This document shows positions 15,522-22,255 of a stretch of DNA of 22,255 nt, piece after piece. Position numbers and translations under genes: made by a program. Location: NCBI GenBank assembly GCA_035576005.1, contig DATLXH010000046.1, positions 1-22,255 of the forward strand, read 5' to 3'. The stretch is from DATLXH01 sp035576005 (lineage in GTDB: Bacteria > Acidobacteriota > Thermoanaerobaculia > Gp7-AA8). Positions within the stretch are counted from its first letter, which is position 1. Every line of letters begins with the position of its first letter. A model generated the notes under the pieces. That model searched no databases and was not told where the DNA came from. It saw nothing but the letters and a program-made list of their open reading frames with translations.

Positions 15522-17267
15522 ATGAAATCCGCGCCAGTGAACCTTGTGACCGCCACCCCAACCAAAGCCCCGACCGGCATCACCGGTCTGGACGAGATGA
15601 CCGGTGGCGGGTTGCCCAGGGGTCGGACGACTCTCCTGGCCGGCGGATCGGGCTCAGGCAAGACCATTCTGGCGCTGCAGTTCCTGGTGAATGGCGCGCA
15701 GCGCTTCACTGAGCCGGGGATCTTCGTGGCGTTTGAAGAGACACCGACGCGACTCATCGCCAACGCTGAAACGTTTGGCTGGAATCTGGCGGACCTGCAG
15801 AGGCAGAACAAGCTCTATTTCATGGACGCCCAACCTCCGCATGACCTCATTCAGTCGGGCACTTTCGACCTGGGCGGGATGCTGGCAGCGCTGGGAGCCA
15901 AGGCCGTCGAGATGAAGGCCGTCCGCATTGTGTTCGATGCTCTCGATATCGTCCTGGCGCTGCTGCCCGATGCCGCTGCGCAGCGGCGGGAGATTTACAG
16001 GCTGCACGCCTGGTTGCTGGAGCACGAGATGACCGGAATCATCACCCTCAAAGCGGACGGCCACCAGGGCGGCGCCACCAGCCAGCTGTTCGGCGTCATG
16101 CAATTCATGGTCGACTGCGCAATCATCCTCAATCACACAGTTGTGCTCGGCGTGTCCCAACGCAATCTGCGCGTTCAGAAGTATCGCGGCTCGAGCTTCG
16201 ATGAGAACGAGTCGCCATTTCTGATCGGCAGGAGCGGGTTCGAGGTCGCCGTGAGCCGGACGCTCGGCCGAGGGCAGGCGGAGGTGACCAATGAACGCGT
16301 GTCGAGCGGTGTGGAACGCGTTGACACGATGCTCGGGGGCGGCTACTACCGCGGCGCCAGCGTGCTGATCACCGGGTTCCCTGGCACAGCCAAAACCACG
16401 TTGAGCGGCGCTTTCGCAGAAGCGGCCTGCGAGCGCGGTGAGCGGACGATGTTCGTAAGTTTCGATTCCGATTCCAACGAGGTAATCCGTAACCTCGGGT
16501 CGGTCAGCATACAGTTGAACCGATTCGTGGAAGATGGAACGTTGAACATGGTTTCTGCCCGCACGATCACTGGAAGTGCCGAGACCTACCTCGTGCGTAT
16601 CAAGACTCTCGCGAAAGAGCATCAGGCTCGCTGCCTGGTGGTCGATCCGATTTCGACCCTGTCCAAAACAGGCAACGAGTTGACCGCACATAGCGTAGCG
16701 GAACGGTTGATCGACTGGTCGAAGGCCGAGGGCATCACTCTCGTCTGCACCAGTCTGCTCGACGAGATGTCCAGCCAGTCCGAAGGTGGCTCGCCGTTGC
16801 AGATCTCCACGCTCGCGGATACCTGGATTCATCTCAACTATCTCGTCCAGGCGGGAGAGCGAAACCGCGGCATGTCGATCATCAAGTCGCGCGGCACCGC
16901 CCATTCCAACCAGGTGCGCGAGCTGATCCTGAGTGATGCGGGGATCACCGTGACGGATACCTACAGTGCCGGCGGCGAAGTGCTCATGGGCACCATGCGC
17001 TGGGAGAAAGAAAGCGCCGAACGCCACGCCAATGAGGTCGCAGCAGTGGCCGGAAAACTTCGGAGCGCGAAGCTGGAGGCCGAAGAGGCCGAGCTCGACG
17101 CCCGCGTCAAGGCTCTGCAGGTCGAGCTTGCCGCAAGGCAGACGGAGAAAGAGCTACTGGCCCGTAGTGCCGCGATTCAGGAAAGAGAATCGTCGCTTGG
17201 GCGCGACCGGGTTCGTGAACTTCGAGGGACCGATGACGTGCCCGACACGACGAGTGTGAAGCGATGA
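15522..17267 (+). CDS. kaiC: KaiC-like double-domain ATPase with C-terminal coiled coil
   Basis: A 581-residue RecA-type ATPase of the KaiC family. CI: TGITGLDEMTGGGLPRG, Walker A GGSGSGKT (41-48), the catalytic pair Glu72-Glu73 (FEETP), and a Walker B-like strand IVFDALD (136-142). CII: GVERVDTMLGGGYYRG, Walker A GFPGTAKT (285-292) and Walker B LVVDPIS (372-378). CII has SFDSDS (313-318) where cyanobacterial KaiC has the Glu-Glu pair, so its catalytic base is changed. Ser429-Thr430 in QISTLADT align with the S431/T432 phosphosites, and RGTAHSNQVREL matches the region after them. Residues about 497-565 form a charged coiled coil in place of the KaiA-binding tail, and no kaiA is nearby. It overlaps kaiB by four bases. 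Its role may be timing or stress signalling; which is not shown by the sequence. Confidence 0.93.
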   Translation: MKSAPVNLVTATPTKAPTGITGLDEMTGGGLPRGRTTLLAGGSGSGKTILALQFLVNGAQRFTEPGIFVAFEETPTRLIANAETFGWNLADLQRQNKLYFMDAQPPHDLIQSGTFDLGGMLAALGAKAVEMKAVRIVFDALDIVLALLPDAAAQRREIYRLHAWLLEHEMTGIITLKADGHQGGATSQLFGVMQFMVDCAIILNHTVVLGVSQRNLRVQKYRGSSFDENESPFLIGRSGFEVAVSRTLGRGQAEVTNERVSSGVERVDTMLGGGYYRGASVLITGFPGTAKTTLSGAFAEAACERGERTMFVSFDSDSNEVIRNLGSVSIQLNRFVEDGTLNMVSARTITGSAETYLVRIKTLAKEHQARCLVVDPISTLSKTGNELTAHSVAERLIDWSKAEGITLVCTSLLDEMSSQSEGGSPLQISTLADTWIHLNYLVQAGERNRGMSIIKSRGTAHSNQVRELILSDAGITVTDTYSAGGEVLMGTMRWEKESAERHANEVAAVAGKLRSAKLEAEEAELDARVKALQVELAARQTEKELLARSAAIQERESSLGRDRVRELRGTDDVPDTTSVKR

Positions 17268-17620
17268 CACGTGAGACGAAACTGGAAGCATACGTGTTTC
17301 GGCTGTACGTCGCAGGGAACGCGCCGAACTCGCTGCAGGCAATTGACAACCTGACGCAGCTTTGCGACACGCATCTGCCCGACCGTCACGAGATCGAGAT
17401 CGTGGATATCTGTGTGGATCCCGGTCGCGCCCTGGCGGAATCGATCTACATGACACCGACGCTGGTGGTCGTCTCGCCCTATCCTGGCCACCGGATCGTA
17501 GGCACGCTCAGCAACACTGAACCGATCCTGCAGATCCTCGGGCTTGGGCCGGCGAACGAGCGAGAATTTCCCGGCCTCAAGGATCGAAACTCGGCACCGC
17601 AGGTCCGGCGGCCCAGCTAG
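17264..17620 (+). CDS. kaiB: KaiB-like protein
   Basis: A 118-residue protein with the thioredoxin-like KaiB fold: YVFRLYVAGNAPNSLQAIDNL (residues about 10-30), IEIVDICVDPGRALAESIYMTPTL with the conserved TPTL turn, and the IVGTLSN segment before the last helix. About 20 extra residues follow the usual KaiB end. Its ATG lies in the kaiC stop (ATGA, 17264-17267), so translation is coupled. KaiB proteins bind the CI ring of KaiC, and this pair presumably does so too. The order kaiC then kaiB is the reverse of the cyanobacterial operon. AGCTAGC/GCTAGCT (17615-17630) forms a tight palindrome at the stop. Confidence 0.92.
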   Translation: MTRETKLEAYVFRLYVAGNAPNSLQAIDNLTQLCDTHLPDRHEIEIVDICVDPGRALAESIYMTPTLVVVSPYPGHRIVGTLSNTEPILQILGLGPANEREFPGLKDRNSAPQVRRPS

Positions 17621-17786
17621 CGGGCTAGCTTCGTCGCTGCGGCCGCCTTTCACGAAACTCCGCGGATGAATGGCGGCATATCGTGGTGCTCCAGCTGTTA
17701 CGGTTGGAAGCACGGGGGAAACACGGCGCATTCTGCGATCGTTCGCCCCTTCCGTGTACGCGCGTGAGGACGGAGAGTCAAACTTC

Positions 17787-18104
17787 ATGGGATCGACACT
17801 GCAGAACGTCGTGGAGCAGTTGGACGCTGTAAAAGGTCGCGCCGACTTCGGGCCCGGTGAGCGAGTCACCCTCGCGGCTTTGCAAGACGCAACGTCAGAG
17901 GGACGCTGGCGGCGGGTCTACACCGACGAGCTCTATCTCCTGGTTACGGCTCAGAAACACGAGGATCTTGTGCGGCAAGGTTTCGACCCTGACTACCAAC
18001 GGGACGGTGTCACCCGACCAACAATCGAGGGTGACACTCTCACGTACTGGAAACACAACCCCGAGACCAACGACCATGCATGGATCGGAGAAGTGCTCGA
18101 GTAA
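17787..18104 (+). CDS. Small soluble protein of unknown function
   Basis: A 105-residue protein I do not recognise (MGSTLQNVVEQLDAVKGRADFGPGERVTLAALQDATSEGRW...). It is acidic, with no signal peptide or membrane segment; the end is rich in Asp, Thr and Trp (TYWKHNPETNDHAWIGEVLE). ATG 17787 is preferred because CGGAGAGTCA at 17771-17780 could serve as ribosome site and the same ten bases precede the next gene. An in-frame ATG at 17670 would add 39 residues of atypical sequence. It follows kaiB by 166 bases on the same strand and may belong to the same transcript. Confidence 0.65.
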   Translation: MGSTLQNVVEQLDAVKGRADFGPGERVTLAALQDATSEGRWRRVYTDELYLLVTAQKHEDLVRQGFDPDYQRDGVTRPTIEGDTLTYWKHNPETNDHAWIGEVLE

Positions 18105-18131
18105 TCCCTGGGTCGGAGAGTCAGGCGTCGA

Positions 18132-18488
18132 ATGTCAGAGTTTATCGAAGACCTGAATCGCTCAGTGCTCTTCGTCTTGCCCAGGGAACCCTTTGCAGCT
18201 TGGGCTAGACAGGACCGCGACTTTGCCCACACCACGCTCGCATCCTTGAGCGAGGAGGGAACCGCCTACCTGCTTCCCGACGTGAATAACTCGGGTGATG
18301 AGGAAGCACTGATCGCGCACTTCTGGGAAGACATTTTTGAACTTCAGCTGGGATCGTGGAGCACCGATCCGAGCGACTGGCCGAGCAAACGCACCCTCCG
18401 CATGTTCAGGGAGTGGTTCGAGCTGAAGTTTTCCAGCCTTTGCCTCGACCTTGTTGGCGAGCCTGTGAAGCCTCGGACCGACGTCTAA
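18132..18488 (+). CDS. Small conserved-looking protein of unknown function
   Basis: A 118-residue acidic, Trp-rich protein (LFVLPREPFAAWARQDRDF, TAYLLPDVNNSGDEEALIAHFWEDIFELQLGSW, WFELKFSSLCLDLVG). No signal peptide, membrane segment or catalytic motif is evident. It looks like a genuine small domain. ATG 18132 lies 27 bases after the previous stop, with CGGAGAGTCA (18114-18123) upstream, the same sequence as before the preceding gene. The two probably share a transcript. Confidence 0.7.
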   Translation: MSEFIEDLNRSVLFVLPREPFAAWARQDRDFAHTTLASLSEEGTAYLLPDVNNSGDEEALIAHFWEDIFELQLGSWSTDPSDWPSKRTLRMFREWFELKFSSLCLDLVGEPVKPRTDV

Positions 18489-18692
18489 CTCGCCGCCCCA
18501 ACGGGCCCGAACCGCGAAGTTGACTTTCCAGATCCGACCCCAACTTTGCAGTGAATGGGAGACTGAGGCTTCCCAGCCTCACTGTCGCCATTCGTCTTTC
18601 TCTCGGATCGACGCACCGATCGCACCCGTAATTCGTGCGCTGACAATCCTTCCGCACAGCCGGTGGTGCGACTCTTGCCTGATTCCTTCGAC
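18489..18692. other. Intergenic stretch with a small hairpin
   Basis: No gene seen. TGAGGCT (18564-18570) pairs with AGCCTCA (18575-18581) around a four-base loop, without a T-run. It could end the transcript that comes from kaiC and the two small genes. No clear promoter for the next gene was found. Confidence 0.35.
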
Positions 18693-19256
18693 ATGAAGAA
18701 ACGGACATGGATGATCACTGGTGGGGCTTTGACGGCAGCGGCCGCCTACTGGCTGGTGGCAAGCTCGCGCGCGGGAGTGAAGAAGGTGCCCTATAAGGTC
18801 GTGCGTTCGGAACGAGACTTCGAGATTCGCGACTACCCTTCGCTGGACGTGGCCAGCGTGACGGCGAAGGAACGATACGGCGCTTTCGACAGCCTCTTTC
18901 GATTCATCAGCGGCGGGAATGGCAGCGACAGAAAAATCGCTATGACGGCCCCCGTGCTCAACGATGGAGTGGAGATGATGTTCATCATGCCCCCCGGGGA
19001 ATCGATACCGGAACCAAAGGACGATGCGGTGACAATCAGAGTCCGCCCGGCCATGCGCGTCGCGGCCATGCGCTTCGGCGGTTTCATGGGGATTGCCCGC
19101 GAACGGCGCGCAATAACCAAGCTGCGGATGCTTCTCAATGAGCACGACCTCGTAGCGGAGCGGCGACCGATCGTGGCCTACTACGATTCGCCCTGGACCC
19201 CTCCGCCATTTCGTCGCAACGAGGTGATGCTCCCACTGGAAAAGGGCAGCTGGTAG
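18693..19256 (+). CDS. SOUL-family haem-binding-type protein, membrane anchored
   Basis: A 187-residue protein. Residues 1-28 (MKKRTWMITGGALTAAAAYWLVASS) are a signal anchor or uncleaved signal peptide, so the domain is likely periplasmic. The rest is a SOUL/HBP domain: VPYKVVRSERDFEIRDYPSLDVASV, the GAFDSLFRFISGGN helix, KIAMTAPVLN (the family's hallmark MTAPV), MMFIMPP, and VRPAMRVAAMRFGGF. SOUL proteins have been linked to haem binding, but the family lacks a strict haem-ligand signature, so ligand binding is not certain here. ATG 18693 is chosen over an in-frame upstream GTG at 18663 because it gives a clean KK-start signal anchor. It stands alone; neighbours do not suggest a pathway. Confidence 0.9.
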   Translation: MKKRTWMITGGALTAAAAYWLVASSRAGVKKVPYKVVRSERDFEIRDYPSLDVASVTAKERYGAFDSLFRFISGGNGSDRKIAMTAPVLNDGVEMMFIMPPGESIPEPKDDAVTIRVRPAMRVAAMRFGGFMGIARERRAITKLRMLLNEHDLVAERRPIVAYYDSPWTPPPFRRNEVMLPLEKGSW

Positions 19257-19464
19257 CTGTCGTGTAGGAACACGGCGCCCGTGTCCGCCCTGTGAAAGGT
19301 CTGCGGGCGACGACGCGGATGCGCCGCTTCTTTATCGCGAACAAATAGATCGGTCTGTAGCCGAACGCGTCGCCGAGGGAGCGGTACCGCATCCCCGAGT
19401 GGCAGCCCGATCACATGGTTCGGTGAAGCCATGCGGATTGCTGCGTCCTCGATCAAGCAGTCGA
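19257..19464. other. Gap after the toxin gene
   Basis: No confident gene. On the minus strand, short frames encode a fragment such as YRSLGDAFGYRPIYLFAIKKRRIRVVA (frame ending at 19135) that reads like protein but lacks a proper start, and a second frame overlaps it. This could be the remnant of a small frame-shifted gene downstream of the toxin, but support is weak. Confidence 0.25.
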
Positions 19465-19851
19465 TCAGACCTTTCGAATAGGGCCGGGGTATCGCGTGAG
19501 TTGCGCGTCGGCAGTGAGGAGCGTGATTCCTTCGACCATCGCCTGCGCGAGCAGCAAGCGGTCAAAAGGGTCCTTGTGAAGGGGAGGGAGCGCGTCCAGG
19601 CTGACGGCATGCTCGCTCGTGATCGGGAGATCGACGTAGCCGTTGTCGAGCAAAGCGCGACGGAGAACGCGCGGCTCGACGCGGAAGTCGTTGCGCCCCA
19701 TGGACGACTTGATCGTAATCTCCCACAGGCTCGCGGCGCTGAACAGCAGTTCATTGTCGGAGGCGCTGAGCATCCGTTTCGCGCGGGCCGAGAGGTGCTG
19801 CGGCTGACCCGCGGCCCAGAGGAGGAGCTGCGTGTCGAGGAGCAGCTTCAC
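19465..19851 (-). CDS. PIN-domain ribonuclease toxin (VapC-type)
   Basis: A 128-residue PIN domain. The acidic residues for metal-dependent RNA cleavage are present: Asp6 (LLLDTQLLLW), Glu44 (SLWEITIK), Asp94/Asp97 (HKDPFDRLL) and Asp115 (LTADAQL). It overlaps the antitoxin gene by four bases (ATGA, 19848-19851), so the pair is translationally coupled with the antitoxin first. The family's targets are usually tRNAs or rRNA; this one's is unknown. Nothing suggests that it is broken. Confidence 0.92.
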   Translation of the reverse strand: MKLLLDTQLLLWAAGQPQHLSARAKRMLSASDNELLFSAASLWEITIKSSMGRNDFRVEPRVLRRALLDNGYVDLPITSEHAVSLDALPPLHKDPFDRLLLAQAMVEGITLLTADAQLTRYPGPIRKV

Positions 19852-20090
19852 TCGTCCGCCGTTCCGAACAGCGCAGCGATCTCGCCCTCGCCCATGCGGT
19901 TGAAATCGTCGGGCACTTCGACCTCCCCTTTGAGGAACCCGAGGCGTTTCGGCTTGGCCGGCGCATCGACCGCGGAGACTTTCACCAGCGGCTTCCCGGC
20001 TTTGGCGATGACGAACGATTTCCCTTTAGCCGCGCGGGCAACGAGACGGGAGAGATGCGTTTTCGCTTCGTGAATGTTGACAATAGTCAT
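19848..20090 (-). CDS. Antitoxin of the Phd/YefM type
   Basis: An 80-residue protein. The N-terminal part (MTIVNIHEAKTHLSRLVARAAKGKSFVIAKAGKPLVKV) is the Phd/YefM fold that dimerises and binds DNA. The acidic C-terminal part (GEVEVPDDFNRMGEGEIAALFGTADE) is the likely toxin-binding segment. It precedes and overlaps the PIN toxin. It probably represses its own operon by binding the tandem repeat just upstream. Confidence 0.92.
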   Translation of the reverse strand: MTIVNIHEAKTHLSRLVARAAKGKSFVIAKAGKPLVKVSAVDAPAKPKRLGFLKGEVEVPDDFNRMGEGEIAALFGTADE

Positions 20091-20092
20091 GG

Positions 20093-20120
20093 TAGTGAAC
20101 TAACTCAAGTGGACCAACTC
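20093..20120 (-). promoter_or_regulatory. Tandem 14-bp repeat, likely antitoxin operator
   Basis: On the minus strand, GAGTTGGTCCACTT is followed directly by GAGTTAGTTCACTA (11 of 14 bases the same), ending two bases before the antitoxin ATG. Phd/YefM antitoxins usually bind repeats in this position. A possible -35 (TTGACG) lies just upstream near 20145. Confidence 0.6.
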
Positions 20121-20180
20121 TAAACCGTGAGATTTGATTCCGTCAAGAGCCCCGCGATCTTTCGCAGACGATGAACCGAG

Positions 20181-20298
20181 GGGGCCAGGCCTTCAAATTC
20201 GCAGCCATCAAATCGAGGTATTTGGAATGCCACAACTTGTTAGGGCAACCCGTCCGGATAGACCTGTCAGCGAGCGTGAAATCTGAAAGCCTGGCCCC
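20181..20298. mobile_element. MITE-like element with 15-bp terminal inverted repeats
   Basis: GGGGCCAGGCCTTCA (20181-20195) and TGAAAGCCTGGCCCC (20284-20298) are inverted repeats with one mismatch, bounding 118 bases that encode no protein of note. The frames across it on both strands lack family features. The size and ends fit a non-autonomous element or a REP-like unit. No matching transposase is in the window and no clear target duplication was found. Confidence 0.65.
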
Positions 20299-20620
20299 AA
20301 TGGCGTGGCCCATGACTGTGCGTGCTCCCGGGCTGACGCTGGCGCTTGCGAGGGAAGTGAGGATCAACCCTGACCGCTGCTTGAAATCGCCACCCTGTAT
20401 GATCGTGGGTATGAAACGGAATCCAGCGAGGTGAGACTGCAAGAGAAGCCGCTCTATGCGTTCTTATGATCCCCTGCCCATCCTCCGGGCCGTCGCCTTC
20501 GTGAATTCCATGACCAGGAGACGCGAGAGCGGCTTTCTATCCCGGTCCGACGCACGGGGTCATGGCACTGAGACGTTGCCAGCTCTGGCGGTCGTAGCGC
20601 ACCCATCGGAGGCTCACACT
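20299..20620 (+). other. Upstream region of the serine hydrolase gene
   Basis: No gene seen; a frame open from 20456 joins the hydrolase in frame but its sequence is atypical and precedes the signal peptide. TATGAT (20398-20403) is a possible -10 box without a good -35. CGGAGG ending at 20612 is a strong ribosome site eight bases before ATG 20621. Confidence 0.4.
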
Positions 20621-22015
20621 ATGGATAAGAGAATCTTCTGTCTCGTCGCCGCATTGCTCGCACTGTCAGCGTCATTCACGACCGCCTCGGCAGATCAGGT
20701 CGATGCCTACATCGCCGCGCGCATGAGCGAATTGCATCTTCCTGGCTTGAGTCTCGCGGTCGTCCGCGACGGAAGAATCGTGAAGCTTCAGGGGTACGGG
20801 AGCGCAAATCTCGAGCTCGGCGTTCCCGTAACCGTGGCGACTCGATTTGAGATCGGTTCGATCACCAAGCAATTCACCGCGGCCGCGGTCATGATGCTCG
20901 TCGAGGAAGGAAAGGTCTCACTCGACGAACGGATCAGCTTGTACTTCCCTCAATTGCCTGAGTCCTGGGGACCGATCACGGTTCGACACCTGCTTACGCA
21001 TTCCTCCGGAATTCAGGAGTATCTGCTGGTTGAAAACCTGCTCGAAGAATCGGCGCGCCCGGGCACATCGCACGACGCCATCGCCGAGCTGTTCTTCGCG
21101 AGACTCAAGTCGGAGTTTCGCCCTGGACAGACATGGTCGTACTCGAATTCCGGGTATCTCCTTGCCGGTAACATCATCGAAAAGGTCAGCGGCAAACCGT
21201 ACTTTCAATTTCTGGATGAGCGGATCTTCAAGCCGCTCAAGATGAGCGAAACACGCAGCGGGGAACCACGCACGCTCCTTCCCAGCCGTGCGGCGGGGTA
21301 CGAATGGCGTGAGGGCCGATTCGAGAATCGTCCGCCACTGACCGAGAACGCATATTCCGCTGGCTCAATCGTGACGACTCCCCGTGACCTGGCGAAGTGG
21401 GATGCCGCCATCGCGGGCGGTAAACTCCTGAAGAAGACGAGCTGGGAACAGACTCTCACGCCGCTTCGCATTTCTGGCGCGCTCGCTCCGTTCAACTACG
21501 GGTTCGGCTGGTGGGTCGGGCAATACCACGGGCGACGGTTCATGACGCATGGCGGTGGCACCCCGGGGTTTTCGTCGTTCATCACACGATTCGTCGACGA
21601 CAGGATCACGATCATCGTGACGACCAATCACAGCGATCGCGTCCTCGACCATCTGGCACACGACATCGCGGGAATGTATGTGCCGGGACTATCGCGGCCT
21701 AAAGATCCGCGGGCCGATCCCGATCCGGCGAGGAGTAAAAGACTGAAGAATATTCTGCTCGATCTCGGAACGGGCTCGGCGACAGCGGAGCCGTTTACGC
21801 CGCCATTCCAACGGTTCCTCACTACTGGCGGTGGTAAGGGAGTCTGGCAGTGGGTCCTGGCCGACGGTCCGATGACGTCATTCACATTCAGTGAGGCAGA
21901 ACGAACCGATGACGCTGAAGTCATCCGCTTCAAAGCGGTCCTGGGCGCAGTGACGCGCTGGTTCAGCTTTACACTCACAAAAGACGGAAAGATCGCTCAG
22001 GTCGCCTGGTGGTGA
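20621..22015 (+). CDS. Secreted serine hydrolase of the class C beta-lactamase / penicillin-binding protein family
   Basis: A 464-residue protein. Residues 1-24 are a signal peptide (MDKRIFCLVAALLALSASFTTASA). The hydrolase domain, about 25-355, has the nucleophile motif SITK (Ser80, Lys83), the YSN triad (Tyr174, Asn176) and HGGG (310-313) in place of the KTG box, as is common in esterase- or peptidase-like members. The last 100 residues form a separate C-terminal domain ending in KIAQVAWW. Members act as esterases, D-amino-acid peptidases or carboxypeptidases; the substrate here cannot be told, and true beta-lactamase activity is not implied. ATG 20621 is fixed by GGAGG (20608-20612) and the signal peptide. 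It stands alone. Confidence 0.92.
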   Translation: MDKRIFCLVAALLALSASFTTASADQVDAYIAARMSELHLPGLSLAVVRDGRIVKLQGYGSANLELGVPVTVATRFEIGSITKQFTAAAVMMLVEEGKVSLDERISLYFPQLPESWGPITVRHLLTHSSGIQEYLLVENLLEESARPGTSHDAIAELFFARLKSEFRPGQTWSYSNSGYLLAGNIIEKVSGKPYFQFLDERIFKPLKMSETRSGEPRTLLPSRAAGYEWREGRFENRPPLTENAYSAGSIVTTPRDLAKWDAAIAGGKLLKKTSWEQTLTPLRISGALAPFNYGFGWWVGQYHGRRFMTHGGGTPGFSSFITRFVDDRITIIVTTNHSDRVLDHLAHDIAGMYVPGLSRPKDPRADPDPARSKRLKNILLDLGTGSATAEPFTPPFQRFLTTGGGKGVWQWVLADGPMTSFTFSEAERTDDAEVIRFKAVLGAVTRWFSFTLTKDGKIAQVAWW

Positions 22016-22070
22016 GTCGTTTATTGAGGGGCCGGGGCGATTTGAAATCCGTGTCGTGCTTCGATGTAAG

Positions 22071-22088
22071 ACAGACACTCCTGTCTGT
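22071..22088 (+). terminator. Weak terminator-like hairpin after the hydrolase
   Basis: ACAGACA (22071-22077) pairs with TGTCTGT (22082-22088) around a CTCC loop, 55 bases after the hydrolase stop. There is no T-run beyond TTCC, so function is uncertain. Confidence 0.35.
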
Positions 22089-22181
22089 TCCGGACGAAGG
22101 TAAAATCGGATCCTCTAGCCCGCATTTCTCACAGACCTTTGTCGTGAGACGGCGGAGAGTGGCTTGGATGCGAGGCGCACG

Positions 22182-22232
22182 GCGATTTTGCGACGAAGGC
22201 ATAGTCGACACTATGTCGAGGAGCGAAATTGC
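22182..22232. repeat. Imperfect palindromic element at the right edge
   Basis: CATAGT (22200-22205) and ACTATG (22210-22215) are perfect arms around a CGAC loop. Outside them GCGATTTTGC (22182-22191) and GCGAAATTGC (22223-22232) pair at eight of ten positions. Sequence continues to the window end without a convincing gene. It looks like another palindromic intergenic unit, possibly cut by the window. Confidence 0.45.
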
Positions 22233-22255
22233 TGTGCAACGAAGCAGACAGGCCG

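Noticed and set aside
15654..17027. 457-codon open frame on the minus strand
   Set aside because: It lies wholly opposite kaiC and has His/Arg/Gln-rich sequence with no family features; it is a shadow of a GC-rich gene.
19399..20073. 224-codon open frame on the plus strand
   Set aside because: It lies opposite the toxin-antitoxin pair, which has complete PIN and Phd motifs; the plus-strand protein is a shadow.
20143..20442. Small genes on either strand around the MITE-like element
   Set aside because: The frames span the terminal inverted repeats and show no domain, ribosome site or plausible composition.
20621..22015. Antibiotic-resistance beta-lactamase
   Set aside because: SITK and YSN are shared by many esterases and peptidases of the family; the KTG box is HGGG and an extra C-terminal domain is present, so resistance is not supported.

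Overview
The window is GC-rich DNA of a Gram-negative, environmental-type bacterium. The best guess is Acidobacteriota or a near relative. The guess rests on Ser/Thr kinases fused to TolB-like and TPR regions, an outer-membrane peptidase/propeller/barrel fusion, and several families of GC-rich intergenic repeats. It is an inference from gene content; no rRNA or tRNA gene was found to confirm it.

Layout. Positions 1-300 hold the first copy (A) of a structured intergenic repeat. A secreted zinc-peptidase/beta-propeller/outer-membrane-barrel protein follows (536-3442), then a convergent small unknown gene (3512-3943, minus). From about 4.0 to 10.6 kb the region is scarred by rearrangement. It holds a truncated repeat copy (B), a C-terminal fragment of a luciferase-like monooxygenase, one intact Ser/Thr kinase with TolB-like and TPR regions, a second such kinase gene with most of its middle deleted and out of frame, a palindromic element with a terminator-like core, a GAF-PAS fragment lacking both expected ends, and a second luciferase-like fragment that starts at the same codon as the first. 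A membrane-anchored NodB-type deacetylase (10569-11444) closes this part.

Positions 11.5-14.9 kb are a minus-strand signalling cluster: a hybrid histidine kinase (PAS-PAS-HisKA-HATPase-REC), an overlapping single-domain response regulator, and a helical protein of unknown function with a very good ribosome site. Repeat copy C lies in the divergent intergenic region. On the plus strand there follows a kaiC-kaiB operon with overlapping genes. Its KaiC keeps both Walker A motifs and a Ser-Thr pair at the clock phosphosite position, but lacks the Glu-Glu pair in its second ATPase domain and ends in a coiled coil. Two small unknown genes follow. The KaiBC pair and the divergent kinase/regulator cluster could be one stress- or time-responsive signalling unit; this is inference from proximity.

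Positions 18.7-22.0 kb carry a membrane-anchored SOUL-family protein, a PIN-domain toxin with its Phd/YefM-type antitoxin (minus strand, 14-bp tandem repeat over the likely operator), a 118-bp MITE-like element with 15-bp terminal inverted repeats, and a secreted class-C beta-lactamase-like serine hydrolase. The right edge holds a further imperfect palindrome. No rRNA, tRNA, CRISPR array or intact insertion sequence was seen.
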